From NCBI GenBank assembly GCA_947095535.1, contig OX352773.1:260237590-260301589 (forward strand): a stretch of DNA of 64,000 bases. Reading direction: 5' to 3'. The stretch's first letter is position 1; each line of letters starts with the position of its first letter. The notes under the pieces are model-generated. The model did no database searches. It saw only the letters and a program-made list of their open reading frames with translations, and was not told the DNA's origin. Positions 49,748 through 61,013 of this stretch are shown in pieces. Made by a program: the position numbers and the translations under genes. Origin of the DNA: Poecilobothrus nobilitatus (Eukaryota > Arthropoda > Insecta > Diptera > Dolichopodidae).

Positions 49748-52700
49748 TTAGTTTGCCAGTGCTGCTTTCTTATCGTACATTGTTTGTAAAAGTGTTAAAA
49801 ATGAAAATGACAAGGTCATAATCTGTAAATGGAAAATTTAAGAAGTTATCTTCCAATCAAAAAATTATAAACAAAAAATAAATAATACTTACATTTCGAA
49901 AACGTGATACATCCATATCAAATAATTTCATTCCTGTCATTATACTAGGTGAAAAAGTATTTGGCATCAAACATAACCAATTACTTTTAATATCTTTTAT
50001 ATGCAAATACCATGGTGAACGATAAATAGCATCACCAACTTTAAGACTTTGTTGTTGTAAAACTTCAGCTGGATAAGTGAACATTAAAACTTCAATCACA
50101 GACAAAAATAAATATTGAAGTAAATTTATACTTTCAAAGAAGTCAGTGTTTACCTTAGAAATAAAAAAAAAAAGTAAAAAAATTATTTTTAATTTTACAA
50201 AAATTATTCAGATATGAAAAAGTCTTACGTAAACAAAAGTAAATGCTAAAAAGCATAAAAGAAATGTTGACTGAAAGGATTTTATTAAATTAAAAACTGT
50301 GAAGATTTCTTCAATTTCTGTTGAAAGTTTTAAAATAAAACGATGATGTCGAATGCATTTAACAAATGATTCCTTTAAGGCTTTTGTAAAATTTAAATTT
50401 TTATGATTTTTCATTGATTTGATAATGGTTTTATATTTTTTTAAATTTGTTTTTCGTTCTTTGCACATCCAATATTGATTTATTTCTTCATTATTAAGAT
50501 CCATAGAATCTTGAATTTTACTATATAGAAAATAAAAAATAAAAAATAAAAATTAAAAAGTTTACATTTTTATTTTATTTGTATACATAGGATTCACACA
50601 AAAATCAACGGTCCAAATGCAATCAAATTTCATAAAAAAATACTGACATAATTTGAGGTTTTTGGTTGTTGCAGCAAAATATTTTGACCGATAAATTTTA
50701 CAAGTTAAAAGTTTATATTTATCCTCATAGAAAAATAAATAATTTTGTAGAGCAGAAAATTAGTTTTTTTTTGCCCACGTATATTTTTAAAACACCTGTA
50801 TAAAACCTGTAATTATTTTCACTTTATCCTTTCTCTATAATCAGTTAAATTGAGTTCATACTATGCATAATGCAAAATTCTTGGAAATGAAGTTAACAGC
50901 CTCAAAATGATTACGAATTTCGTTAAATAAGGTGAACCTCATTAGAAAAGTAGAAGATAATATAAAATTTGCAATTAATACAAAAAGTTTAGAAGAAATA
51001 ATTGTTGCTAACGCATTTAAACCAATTATACGAAATATATGAGGGAGATGGCCCCAGAAGGGGAAAAAAAGCTATAATATTACATTACATAAGAAAGGAG
51101 ATCTAAAAACAGAATGCCAGAACTGGAGAGGAATAACTATCTTTAATAGCATTAGAGATGCTATAAAGCTAATACTATATACTCTAGAAAAATTTAAACA
51201 CATATAGATCTGAAAAAAGAATAGGCTTTCATCGGAATCGAGGATTCACTAAATATAGTTGTAGAACAGTCGGTTGAATGGAACAGCCCCTTCTATATTA
51301 AAATCATCGACTTCCGAAATACTTTCGGCACATTATTACGAGTGCTATCTGGAATAATAGAAACCTAGAAAAATTAATTTACTTCATCAAAGCGCTATAT
51401 ACAATAACGCAAAGACAATGATTGTACACAATAGTTCACTAACTACACCAATCATAAGATCAGTTGGCAAGGCAAGACAAGTATTCCCACTGTCTTGTCT
51501 ATGATTAATTGTTGTTTTGGATAGATACATGAAAGAAATTGATTAAGACTTTTAGGTGGCAGATAAAGAAATATTCACTTTTTTAAAAACTATTTTCACT
51601 TCCTTATTATAGCATTTTATTAAGTATATTGCTAAAACAAATTACATAACATTATTTTTTATCTACTGGTGGATGAAATTTACTTACATTAGTTCATCAA
51701 TTGACTTTCCTGATAAAATTTCAGCATTGAAAATGTAATTTTTTAAATTACAAAATAAAACATCAAGCTGCCCACAAGTATTTAAAATTGTATACATATA
51801 GATGGCACAACAATTTGAGTATCCAAGACCAATTTGATATTGTGCTAGAACTTGGATGAAATAAATTATTTTATATGTACCTGGTTGCTGTAACAAAATG
51901 AAAATTATTTTATTTTGCATTTGGGTGTTATTCAAAATACATTCACAAATTTCTAATTAGATTGTCAAATATTTTAAGAGAATAAAAGATAATTATGTTA
52001 ACATAAGGTTAAAAATAAATTTTCTTCATGTTTTGTTCATCATTAAGACAGGAAAATAATTTTTGTGAAATTTTCTGAAAAACCAAAAGCTTGAAAATTC
52101 GATTGATATTTTAGAAAAGTTACAAAATTCTGAAGTATTTTAATTAAAGAAAATTAATCAAAACATTTAAACGGATATACAGAAACAGAAAATAAAAAAT
52201 GTTAAAGTTCAATATGAAAAATTATTATAAAATTAATGAATTTGGTATTCAGCTTGGCATAAGAGTTTTTGTAGGATTGATATTTTTTTTTTTTTTTTAG
52301 TTCATTCTTCTGCAACATAAATGTGACAAGGAAATTATATAGGTTTTTCTTATGTCATAATTATATAGCCCTATATAATAATATATAGGAAATTAAGGGA
52401 GGGAGAATTATTCTTACGACGTGTGTGGTATTCGAACATAACAGTAAATTTTTCAAGTAAAAATTATTAATTTATTTTGAAAAAATTCTTTAATTTCAAA
52501 AAAATTAAAATGTGGTCCAATTTGAGAATATCATGTTAATATTAATTAATAGAATGTCATATTATCAATTTAGAATTACTTACCAATGGATCAAAAGGAT
52601 ACCAGCATTGTAATGGTAATATATGTTTAAAAGTAACAATTGGAATTGTACACCATAAAAAAACTGCACCAACACATGCTAACTGCCAATAGAACATTAT

Positions 52701-53243
52701 TTTCCATAAAATTCTTTGACCACGATATGTATTAACATATGTTAAACCTATTATTTACAACAAAAGACAAAATAATATTTAAATATTGTAATAAATTCTG
52801 TTGAATGAAAGGATATTTTTACCTTCAAATGATTCATGTTTATAATTTAAATTATAAAATTTAAAAAATTTTTGTATTTTTGGATAATTATAAATAAAAA
52901 GTGATACATAAATGGTACCGCATGTATATATGACAACTAAAAATCCAGATGATGACATTTTTTGTAAATTATCTTCAACAATTGCATCATAAACACTTTT
53001 TATATTTAAGATAGCCAAATGAAATGGTAATAAAATACTAAAAAATATCATTAAATATTTTAAAAATATTCCAATATATTTTAATTGATTTGGAATATAA
53101 TCTTCAAATTTTATAATAGCCTGTCCGACCATAATTAATGTAATTTTTATTGAAAAAAATAAATCTTTAATTCGTGGCTCATTATGTTCTTCAACATCTT
53201 GATTAGAAGTTTTTAATTTTTTAGTTTCATTTTTTTTTTGCAT
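49748..53243 (-). CDS. Odorant receptor, 7tm_6 family, six exons, intact
   Basis: Insect odorant receptors are inverted seven-transmembrane subunits that pair with the co-receptor Orco to form ligand-gated cation channels in olfactory neurons. Exons on the minus strand: 53243-52823, 52747-52584, 51887-51688, 50520-50229, 50153-49893, 49822-49748. All introns are GT-AG (lengths 75, 696, 1167, 75 and 70), codon phases match, and the joined frame is 470 codons plus TAA with no stop. Family marks seen: YPFD after the third helix (about residues 190-193), RHHRFI and EEIF before the fifth helix, AIYRSPWY (about 390), MKLFDMDVSRF (about 431-441), and the C-terminal SFSFLTLLQ, encoded by the short last exon as in other receptors. 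Hydrophobic segments lie roughly at 55-80, 97-118, 157-180, 200-230, 336-359, 364-385 and 440-460. It is longer than the usual 380-430, partly from a charged stretch at 262-325. The ligand cannot be inferred. The start ATG at 53243 is the first in the open frame. Confidence 0.9.
51033..51590 (+). pseudogene. RTE-type LINE fragment inside receptor intron 3
   Basis: Antisense to the receptor. Pieces of a reverse transcriptase core are readable with frame changes: KKGDLKTECQNWRGIT (about 51090-51140), VEQSVEWNSPFYIKIIDFR (51261 onward; IDF is motif A), and ARQVFPLSCL, a stop, LIVVLDRYMKEID (about 51470-51545), corresponding to the RQGCPLSP region. Many stops; 5' and 3' ends are missing. It is a different segment of the protein from the copy at 20.3 kb, so whether both are one subfamily cannot be told here. 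Confidence 0.8.
52281..52438 (-). mobile_element. SINE-1 fragment inside receptor intron 2
   Basis: Same orientation as the receptor. T-run, agttcattcttctgcaacat, aaatgtgacaaggaaattat, then a rearranged middle (tatatagccctatataata) and aattattcttacgacgtgtg; the A-box part is lost. It lies away from both splice sites. Confidence 0.75.
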
Positions 53244-54017
53244 ATTTTCAGATTTTATTAAATTTTATTTGAAATTTTTTTTTAATTTAAGAAATTGTAT
53301 ATGTGATTAAATCAAATGTTAATTAAATACTAAAACTAAACTGTGATTGATTTTTGCTTTTTTATTAATAATATTAAATTTAAAATGATTTTTTACAAGA
53401 GTTGTGGAAGAAAAAGATTTCAGTAATTAAAATTAAAGGGTCATTTACATGCGTTTGCATATAAAAATTGAAATTTTAAATTTTAATGAATTTTTTAGAC
53501 AATTTGAAGGCACAAATTACCAAGTTTGTGTTCATTTTATGAAAATATTATAGTACATTTATATGCGAATGTGTGATGTGAGAACAAGTACACTTATGTT
53601 CAAGTTAACTTGTAAAGTTCATCAATAAACTCAAAAAAAGTTATTAAAAATCTTAAGTTATTAGAAAGAATTCTGCAAACATTTTAAGCTACTATGTGAT
53701 TTTTTTTTGATTAGACATATTCTTTTATTTTGAAGCCTTAGGTGTCTGGCTTATTTTTTTTTTTTTTTACATATATAAAAATGGCAATGTTATTCAAGTT
53801 TTGTTATCCAAGTAATTCTATAAATAATTCATAAAGCTTATAACTACCTATTTAAATCTAACTCCGAACTTCTATTATTAATAAATATTTTTTTAATTTA
53901 TTTTTTAATGAAATGTTACTTATATATTTTTGATTTCATTCGGCAGTTTGTAAAAAAAATATATAAGCAGTTGTTTTTTTGACTATCCGTTTTGAAAGCT
54001 TAATTAAATAAAATTTC
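53244..54017. other. Upstream region of the odorant receptor
   Basis: Should hold the promoter and 5' untranslated region. No convincing TATA-initiator pair or second exon can be singled out in this AT-rich DNA. No repeat family recognised. Confidence 0.4.
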
Positions 54018-54118
54018 GGAAATTTTGTGAAAGATGACCAAGTTTTATGGGAACAGCACATATTATGTTCTTACGGGTACCCCAAAATTGACACACTCTA
54101 CTCTACTGCACTCTTTCA
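54018..54118 (-). repeat. Family B end fragment
   Basis: gatgaccaagttttatggga, ttatgttcttacgggtaccc and gacacactctactctactgc match the right-hand end of the element at 29.2-30.35 kb. The terminal ctcgtt is changed. The overlapping frame at 54027-54248 is not a gene. Confidence 0.75.
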
Positions 54119-54889
54119 ATTCTTTTTTTTCTTTAATCACAATCTAGGAATATGTTTCTTTATACGAAAAGGAGTTGTAACAACTACATGTAAATTGCTA
54201 GACCAATATTTTACGATCATCTGCATAGAACTTTATTTGGCCTTTTAAATTAAGTAAACTAAGTTTGTTAGTATAAATTTTCAATAAATCTGGTGTAGAA
54301 ATCGAATTTTGGGGTACCCAATTTTTTATTATTTTCAATTGACTAATTATGGCGTTTATATTAACTTTATGCCATATATTATATAAATAAGATTTAAAAA
54401 ATTCTAATTGTTTCGTACTAAAATGAATTTCTTAAACTTCTCTGTAATGTAAACGAAATTTTTCGAAAAACAATAGACAATAAACTACTCTTGTCTCATG
54501 TCCATGTTCCAATTGAAAAATTAAGTAAATGACAAAAATTAAGTAAATTGATAAGGGCTAAATTGTAAACGATTCTTATTTTAAAATAGGTTTTTTCGAT
54601 TTTTAATAACCCTTTGGATATTAAATTATAATAATTATAAAACTAAGGAAACTTTGTTTTTAAATAATAGTTTAAAACAATTTTAATTACTTAATTTGTA
54701 TTTAATATTAAAAGTTTTTTTTTTTTTTTGAGTAGAAAATAAGGAATCATTTTACAAAATTATATGATAAAACTTTAATTAAGTTTAAGCGAAGTTTATA
54801 TTTATAAACTTATTGGAAATTAATTGTTGGAATTGGTAAATGTAGCAAAATTTTTAAAAATTAAAATTAAGTTTAAGATTTTTGAATTT
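54119..54889. other. AT-rich interval, nothing recognised
   Basis: No coding similarity or repeat family seen by eye. Confidence 0.4.
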
Positions 54890-55115
54890 CTATGTTTGTC
54901 TGTTCTTTAAAGGTTCTGGTTCTGTTAAATGTCTAAATAAACATAAAATGTTTTAAGTAGGGGCAAGTACAAAAAATTTTATATATAATTTTTCAAAGAT
55001 CTTCCTCCTTTGAGAATTTCTAACTTAATAAGCGTTTCAGAATTCGAAGGAACCAAATTCTTGAAAAAGAATTTTGTTTTCACATAATGGTAATTTTAAA
55101 TACTAAATTGCAAAA
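54890..55115 (+). repeat. Degenerate Family A fragment
   Basis: ttttcaaagatcttcctcct, aagcgtttcagaattcgaag and ttttcacataatggtaattt keep the order of the 60-190 region of the first copy, at low similarity. It directly precedes the fold-back at 55.13 kb. Confidence 0.4.
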
Positions 55116-55131
55116 AATTAAGTAAGTAATT

Positions 55132-56074
55132 ATACCTGTACGATAGGATCGGGTATAATAAAATTACTCCTCCGTTTGTAACACCTCGAAATAAGCGAGC
55201 TAGATATATATTCAAAGGTATGGATCGGATCAGAATAAAATTCTAAGTCGATTGAGCCATGTCCGTCCGTCCGTCCGTCAGCACGCTAACTCAAAAACTA
55301 AGAAAGTTAGAATCTTGAAATTTACACAAAATATTCTAGCAGCAATTTGCAGATTCTCTATTTTTTTTGGTTGAGTTCCGACCAAAACTTCGGATAGCTT
55401 TCGAACACCTATAATTTAGATCCCCACATTTTTTTTGAAATAGAGCTATGAAATTTTAACTGCTGATAGATGGCACAAAAATATTAATTTTATTTTTAAT
55501 ATTTTTTTGTAGCCCCATCCGTTACGGAGCAACAGCTCCCCAAAGGCTCAAAAAAGCTCTATATTTAAATTGTTATAGCACAAGTTGTATAAGGTATATC
55601 TTCATTTTGAAAACGGCTTTGATTACTGCTTTTATTAGCTTTAAAATTATATATACCATAAATATATACTTGAGCATACGGTGTCTTAATTTACCGTTAT
55701 GCGAAACTAAAATTTTGCAAAATCCTTTGACGCTTCTATCTTCTAAACGGTTTAAGTTGGAAATGACAGAATTTAGATCTTTAAAAATAAGTATGAGTCA
55801 TTTCAGAAAATTTTTTTGTATGACCACCCCCTGTTTAGGAGCTGTAAAGGGTCAAAAACTGAAAATTTCCTATTTTTAAACAACTGTAACAAGATTCTAG
55901 CTTTCTTAGTTTTTGAGTTAGCGTGCTGACGGACGGACGGACATGGCTCAATCGACTTAGAATTTTTTTTTGATCCGATCCATACCTTTGAAGGTATATC
56001 TAGCTCGCTTATTTCGAGGTGTTACAAACGGAGGAGTAATTTTATTATACCCGATACTTATCGTACGGGTATAA
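55132..56074. mobile_element. Family A fold-back element with about 185-bp inverted ends
   Basis: A Family A copy in minus direction (55132-55880; starts tatacctgtacgataggatc, ends tttttaaacaactgtaac) is joined to a second terminal segment in plus direction (55888-56074; aagattctagctttcttag to cgtacgggtata). The outer roughly 185 bp are therefore inverted copies of each other, including the gtccg/cggac block, and the whole unit can fold back. The single frame at 55607-55879 is repeat sequence. About 943 bp. Confidence 0.8.
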
Positions 56075-56156
56075 ATATCTTAATAATATTAAATAGGTAA
56101 TGTAATTGATTATTTTTAACTTTTAAATACATAATAAAAGACATTATTCTTTTTGG

Positions 56157-56293
56157 TGGTTTTATTTTTGGGATTTTGTTTTTGGGGATTTTTTTTTTGT
56201 GGATTTTGTTTTTGGAGATTTTGTTTTAGGGATTTTATTTTTAGGGATTTTGTTTTTGGGGACTTTGTTTTTGGGGATTTTGTTATGGGGATT
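56157..56293 (+). repeat. 15-bp minisatellite, about nine units
   Basis: Units of the form tttgtttttggggat, with lengths of 14-16. Because 15 is divisible by three, both strands stay open (peptides rich in KSPKTK on minus and GFCFWGF on plus). These are consequences of the repeat, not genes. Confidence 0.85.
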
Positions 56294-56955
56294 TTACTAA
56301 ATGGGGCTTTCGAAGAAACTGATTTAACCATAATAATAATTGATCAAAATGATTGATTATTTTATTTACTTATATTTTGATTTTTTTTTGTATTATTATT
56401 ATTATTTTTAGATATTATTATTATTATTATTATTAAGGAATAATTATTAGAAGTTGAAGGAACATTTTAATTGAAAATTTCCAAATCATTTACAAGAAGT
56501 TCTTCGAATATTCTTTTTTAGATGATGTTATATTCATCTCTAATTCGTACTCAAAATCCAAGAAATCAAAATCGAAAGACAAAACAAACCAAGAAAAAAA
56601 TCTAAGGAAGGATAAAAAGAATACTAGACTAAAATATCAATTAAGATGTAGTTGCTTTTGAAAAAAATATTTAAAAGCGGAAATCGAAACCTAATGATGA
56701 AAAAGTGTTACCTAAGGATGCAATAGAAAGACATACTTCGAGTTTTGGAACAAACCAAGATAAAATTAAGAAGAATATAATTTTTTTCAAAAAATCCTAG
56801 CGTATGAATTCCATTATAGTAGAAAAGATAATTTAAGCAGAGGTTATTTTTTCCGCAACTCAACAGAACCAAGCTTTACAAACTTTATAATTCAAAAACT
56901 GAGCAACAAATTGGTAATATTGTGTGCAATACAAGATCGAGAAAGATATCAGTAT
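56294..56955. other. Interval with an (ATT)n microsatellite
   Basis: (TTA)n runs occur at about 56388-56435. The later part, 56450-56950, is A-rich; it may include the lost 5' end of the following mariner, but no inverted repeat was found. Confidence 0.4.
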
Positions 56956-56959
56956 GCTC

Positions 56960-57534
56960 GTGCCGGTCGTTCACAAGAAAATATTGGTGCTGTGAGTGAT
57001 ACTGTTACAGCTGACCCCACCATGTCAATTTTCCAACGTTCACAACAATTGAGACTTTCTGAATCAACTGTATGACGTATTATGCACAAATATTCGTCGT
57101 TGAAGGCCTTTAAAGTTCAATTGACACAAGAATTGCTGCCACAAGATCATTCCATGCGTTGGGACTTTGCCAATTGGATACTGTAGCAAAACGATAATTT
57201 AAAAAAAAAATCATCTTTTCGGACGAAGCACATTTTGAGATCGGTGGCTACGTTAATAAACAAAACTGTCATATTTTGGTAGAGGAAAACCCTCGCGTGA
57301 TCCAAGAGAAGCCAACTTCAAGATCCTGCGAATTGACACCGTTAGACTTCTTTCTCTGTGGCTATGTGAAAGGACAGGTCTACAAGGATAAAGCATTGAA
57401 AGCAGAAATTTCGAGTTATTGGTGAGATAGAGCCGACACTATGCCAGAATGTGACCGAAAATTTTGATAAAAGAATCAGGTACTGTAGAGACACAAGAGG
57501 TGGTCACATGGGAAATATCATTTTCAAAGTATAA
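56960..57534 (+). pseudogene. Decayed DD41D mariner transposase, catalytic segment deleted
   Basis: Reads AGRSQENIGAVSDT, QRSQQLRLSESTV, a stop, RIMHKYSSLKAFKVQLTQEL, then a stop after NWIL, IIFSDEAHFEIGGYVNKQNC (first aspartate), NPRVIQEKP, and then jumps to SRSCELTPLDFFLCGYVKGQ (third aspartate). The segment with the second aspartate is deleted. The C-terminus GGHMGNIIFKV ends in TAA at 57532 and matches the GGHLADIIFHY end of the 3.5-kb copy. The two are related but clearly diverged. Confidence 0.85.
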
Positions 57535-57650
57535 ATGGCAACCATTGTACTTCAAAAATAAATAAAAACTTTTCCAGTTTCAATTCAAATTCTATGTCTT
57601 TTAATTATTTACTTTTGAAAACTCAATTTGAAAGACCCTATATATATAGA
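57535..57650 (+). repeat. 3' end of the decayed mariner
   Basis: Non-coding tail ending ctcaatttgaaagaccctat before TATATA. The gaaagaccc end parallels the gaacaccc end of the intact mariner. The matching left inverted repeat was not found. Confidence 0.45.
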
Positions 57651-58204
57651 AAATCTACATTCCTGCATGCTTACTTAACTTATACTTGTAAAACGTGTGA
57701 TTTTCTGATTAATCAAATTTAAACTGCTGATGGAGAAGAAAAATCTAACTTGAGAATCAAAAAAAAAATCTTTTAGAAAAAGAACAAGAAAAAACATGAA
57801 TATTGGTGCTGAAAATTGAAAACTAGTAAATAATGACATCACTGTTATTTATTTGGATGAAAACTCTGCCGACAATATTATAAACTGCATTTGTGAACTT
57901 TCATAATTTAAGTAATTGGAATTAACTTTTAATTAGGAACTATTGAAAAACTCTTTAAGGAATTATTTAAAATACTCACAATGTTATAAATGTTTACTAT
58001 ATACAATGTATACCAATACCATTAATAAATAACTTCATTGCGCAGCCGTTAGTCGTTGTCGTCCGTTACTCGTCCCAGACAAATTATATTTATATGGAGA
58101 TACACACACACACATAAACACAAATATTGTATGAAAATTGCAAATATTTTTCTTGTTTTACTGACTATAATTTTAATTTTTTGTAATTCGTAATTAGTAC
58201 CTAC
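57651..58204. other. AT-rich interval, nothing recognised
   Basis: A small CG-containing stretch (cgcagccgttagtcgttgtc) lies at about 58041-58060, and a short (CA)n near 58104-58116. Confidence 0.4.
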
Positions 58205-58392
58205 TAAATAAATTTCATTAAGATTTAAGATTTAAGATGAAAGGACGACAATCATTAAATCACTCAGGACGTAATACTGATTAAGAATATACATATATAC
58301 ATGTCCGTATCTAACTTGCTTCATTTTGGTGATTATAAACATCCTATCAACATTAATATACACTATACTTTAGGTGTAAGGTATAATCATAG
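58205..58392 (+). repeat. Family C repeat, 3' part
   Basis: gatgaaaggacgacaatcat, cactcaggacgtaatactga, tacatgtccgtatctaactt, ttttggtgattataaacatc and ctttaggtgtaaggtataat follow the right end of the element at 43.5-44.2 kb. The cggacgg block has decayed to aggacgac. Confidence 0.6.
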
Positions 58393-59581
58393 AAAATTTA
58401 CAAATTGTTTTAAAAATATGTTGTGCAAATTTCATGACTCTAGTAACCAGAGTAACTAAACCAGAGTAAATTTAAAAATTATTCCATTTTTTTCCTTTTA
58501 TATACAATATATTATTTATAATACCATTGACATTAAAATCAATATTTTTAATAAAAACATTGTTAATTTATTATTAAGAAAAATTTTACCGAAAAACATA
58601 TGCTGATGGCAATGATTTTCATTATATACAATACATATAATAGATTTTGATATTCATTCAAGTAAATTAAATTTCATGGAATGGAAATTAGAATGCAAGG
58701 TTAAAATAATACCATATTATATTATATAAGGTATTATATACATTAATAATATATATACTCATAATTTATTTATAATGTAAAATTATTCTATTTTTATTTA
58801 ATGTATAGTATAATATTCTAAATAAAGTTTAAATAATCATTAAGATCTTTTCAATAATATGCATATCGTGTTATATAATATTAATGTATATAATATTATA
58901 TACTGTGCATTATATAATATAACATTAAAAATTATTTATATAAGTATATAAATAATAATAACAGATGTTTTGAAATGTTGTTTTCCAAATATTCATTATA
59001 ACAGAATTTTCATGAAAAACTAAAGAAAATCTTTTTCATATATTATGATGTATGTATGTATTTAAATTTTCTTCATTTTGTTATTTTGTTATTTTTTCTT
59101 TGTGATTCTTTGCTATCCTCTCTATAAAATTTGAATAAAACTGTATGTATATGACGTATTATTATAATTGTCTTTAATTTTTATTTTGGATAATCTTTTA
59201 TTGATTTCCTTTTCACTTTCGGTCATTAAATTAGGAAAAAGAGGAAAATTTTCCTCAAATAGACTATAACTATATATGTATATATCTAGCGCTATAACTA
59301 AACATTAACATATTAGTATTATAGAATTAATTAATTTGTTATGTATTAGTTTTAATATTATTTATATAAAGTATTTACTTTGTTTGTTGTCGTACTATCC
59401 ATTAGTCCATATAACATATAATACTCGTATAATGACTTTTATTTTTAATAAAAATATAATTATTATTGTGTGACTAATATATCTTTAAGACTTCAGTTTG
59501 TAACTGATTTATAGTTTATGGTTCATTAACTGCTGTTAGGATAGGATTACATATTCAATTTAAATACCTAATTATTAAAAT
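58393..59581. other. Extremely AT-rich interval, nothing recognised
   Basis: Dominated by tatataat-type words (58700-58960). A small hairpin actctagtaaccagagt occurs near 58438. No gene seen. Confidence 0.4.
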
Positions 59582-60238
59582 AACAAGGAAGAGTGCAGTA
59601 GAGTAGACTGTGTCAACTCTGGGATACCCCTATGAACGTAATATATCCTGTTTCTATAAAACTTGATCATCTTTTAAAAACATTCAGATGTTTTAGTACC
59701 GACTTTAACTACAGAGATATATTTAAGTAAATTCTGCAATTGTATCACAGCTACCCGAATCTATTGCACAAGCACAACCAAGTTTTACGGAAATTGTTGC
59801 CATAAAACTTGATCATCATTTATAAGATTTTAGACGACTAGCTTCATTAAGTTCCAAGATGTGCAAGAAGGCTGAACTGGCTACCAAATTTTACAAAAAA
59901 TTGTTGGCATAAAACATGTTCATCATTTGCAAAATTTTAGATATCTAGCTGGAATAGACATTGAGTTATTTCCATTTAAAGAAAGTAGTTGTATGACAGC
60001 TACTCGAACCAGGCAGCCGAAAATGCTGGATTTAAATATCAAAACTAACAATTTTACAAAAGTGACGTAAAAAAAATTTCAGCCTCCTTTATTTTTTGAG
60101 TTATCGTGCGGACGGACGGACGATTCGATTCTGAGCCGATCCATACCTGTGATACTATATCTAGCTCGACTCCTTTAAGGTGTCACAAACATAATGGCAA
60201 ATTTATTATACCCTTAAACATAGTTCATACGGGTATAA
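59582..60238 (+). mobile_element. Family B element, shorter copy
   Basis: Starts aacaaggaagagtgcagtag, then gagtagactgtgtcaactct; ends atagttcatacgggtata. It is the reverse of the 29.2-kb copy, with fewer internal units (gttgccataaaacttgatca and gttggcataaaacatgttca show the unit). The cggacggacg block is at about 60111-60122. No coding frame. Confidence 0.8.
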
Positions 60239-60257
60239 TAATTGAAATATAAACATA

Positions 60258-60635
60258 ATTTAATATACAACCAATGATGTAGTGATTAAGACATCAATCT
60301 TTTATTCAAGGGCTCTAGTTCAATTCCGATTCTCATTCAAAAGGGCTAGGATTTAAAAACCGGCTGGGTGATAGATAAGTATTATATAATTCATATCATA
60401 TCGAAATACATTTATAATAAAATAAAAAAATCAAATAATTTTTGTATAAGACAATAGAGGGCGTAGAAATAAAAATATTTGCGTTTTATGGTCTTATAGG
60501 TACAATAGCTACCAATGCGTGTTCAATGACTTACTAATGACTTGAGAAACTGAAGCTTTGTTAAATATGAATATTAAAATGGCTTAAGTGATACCCTATG
60601 ATTCTTATATGGAACGATAAAATAAATTAAAAAAA
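60258..60635 (+). mobile_element. SINE-2, third copy
   Basis: caaccaatgatgtagtgatt (A-box side), ctctagttcaattccga (B box-like), atagagggcgtagaaataaa, and the 3' end taagtgataccctatgattc, ttatatggaacg and an A-rich tail. A short ataaacata near both ends (60249-60257 and about 60634-60642) may be the target duplication, but it does not abut the head exactly. Confidence 0.75.
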
Positions 60636-60642
60636 TAAACAT

Positions 60643-61013
60643 AGATTAGAGTATTTGAAATAAGTCTTCAATATATTATACAGTGATATTATACAGTGAT
60701 TTAAAAATTTTGAATTATTATCTTCTCTAAGGGTATTGATACAATTTTGGTTGTATAACATACAAGTTCAGTGAGAATACAGTATAGACAACATGAAAAT
60801 TAAGTTATATAATAAAAAATGATATTACAATAATACAAAAATTAAAATCAACAGATTGCTCTAAGGCTGTCAAGAAAATCTGATTGAAAAGAAAATATAC
60901 AACATGTTATAAATGATTTTTTTTTTATAAACGACTATAATTCCAAACAATTAAAATTGAAATTTATTCAGTTTAAGTAAATAAAAAAATAGAGTATTAA
61001 ACAGAATATAAAA
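60643..61013. other. AT-rich interval, nothing recognised
   Basis: A tandem attatacagtgat phrase lies at about 60675-60700. No gene seen. Confidence 0.4.

Noticed and set aside
56116..56356. 71- and 67-codon frames on opposite strands
   Set aside because: Produced by the 15-bp minisatellite, whose period keeps both strands open.
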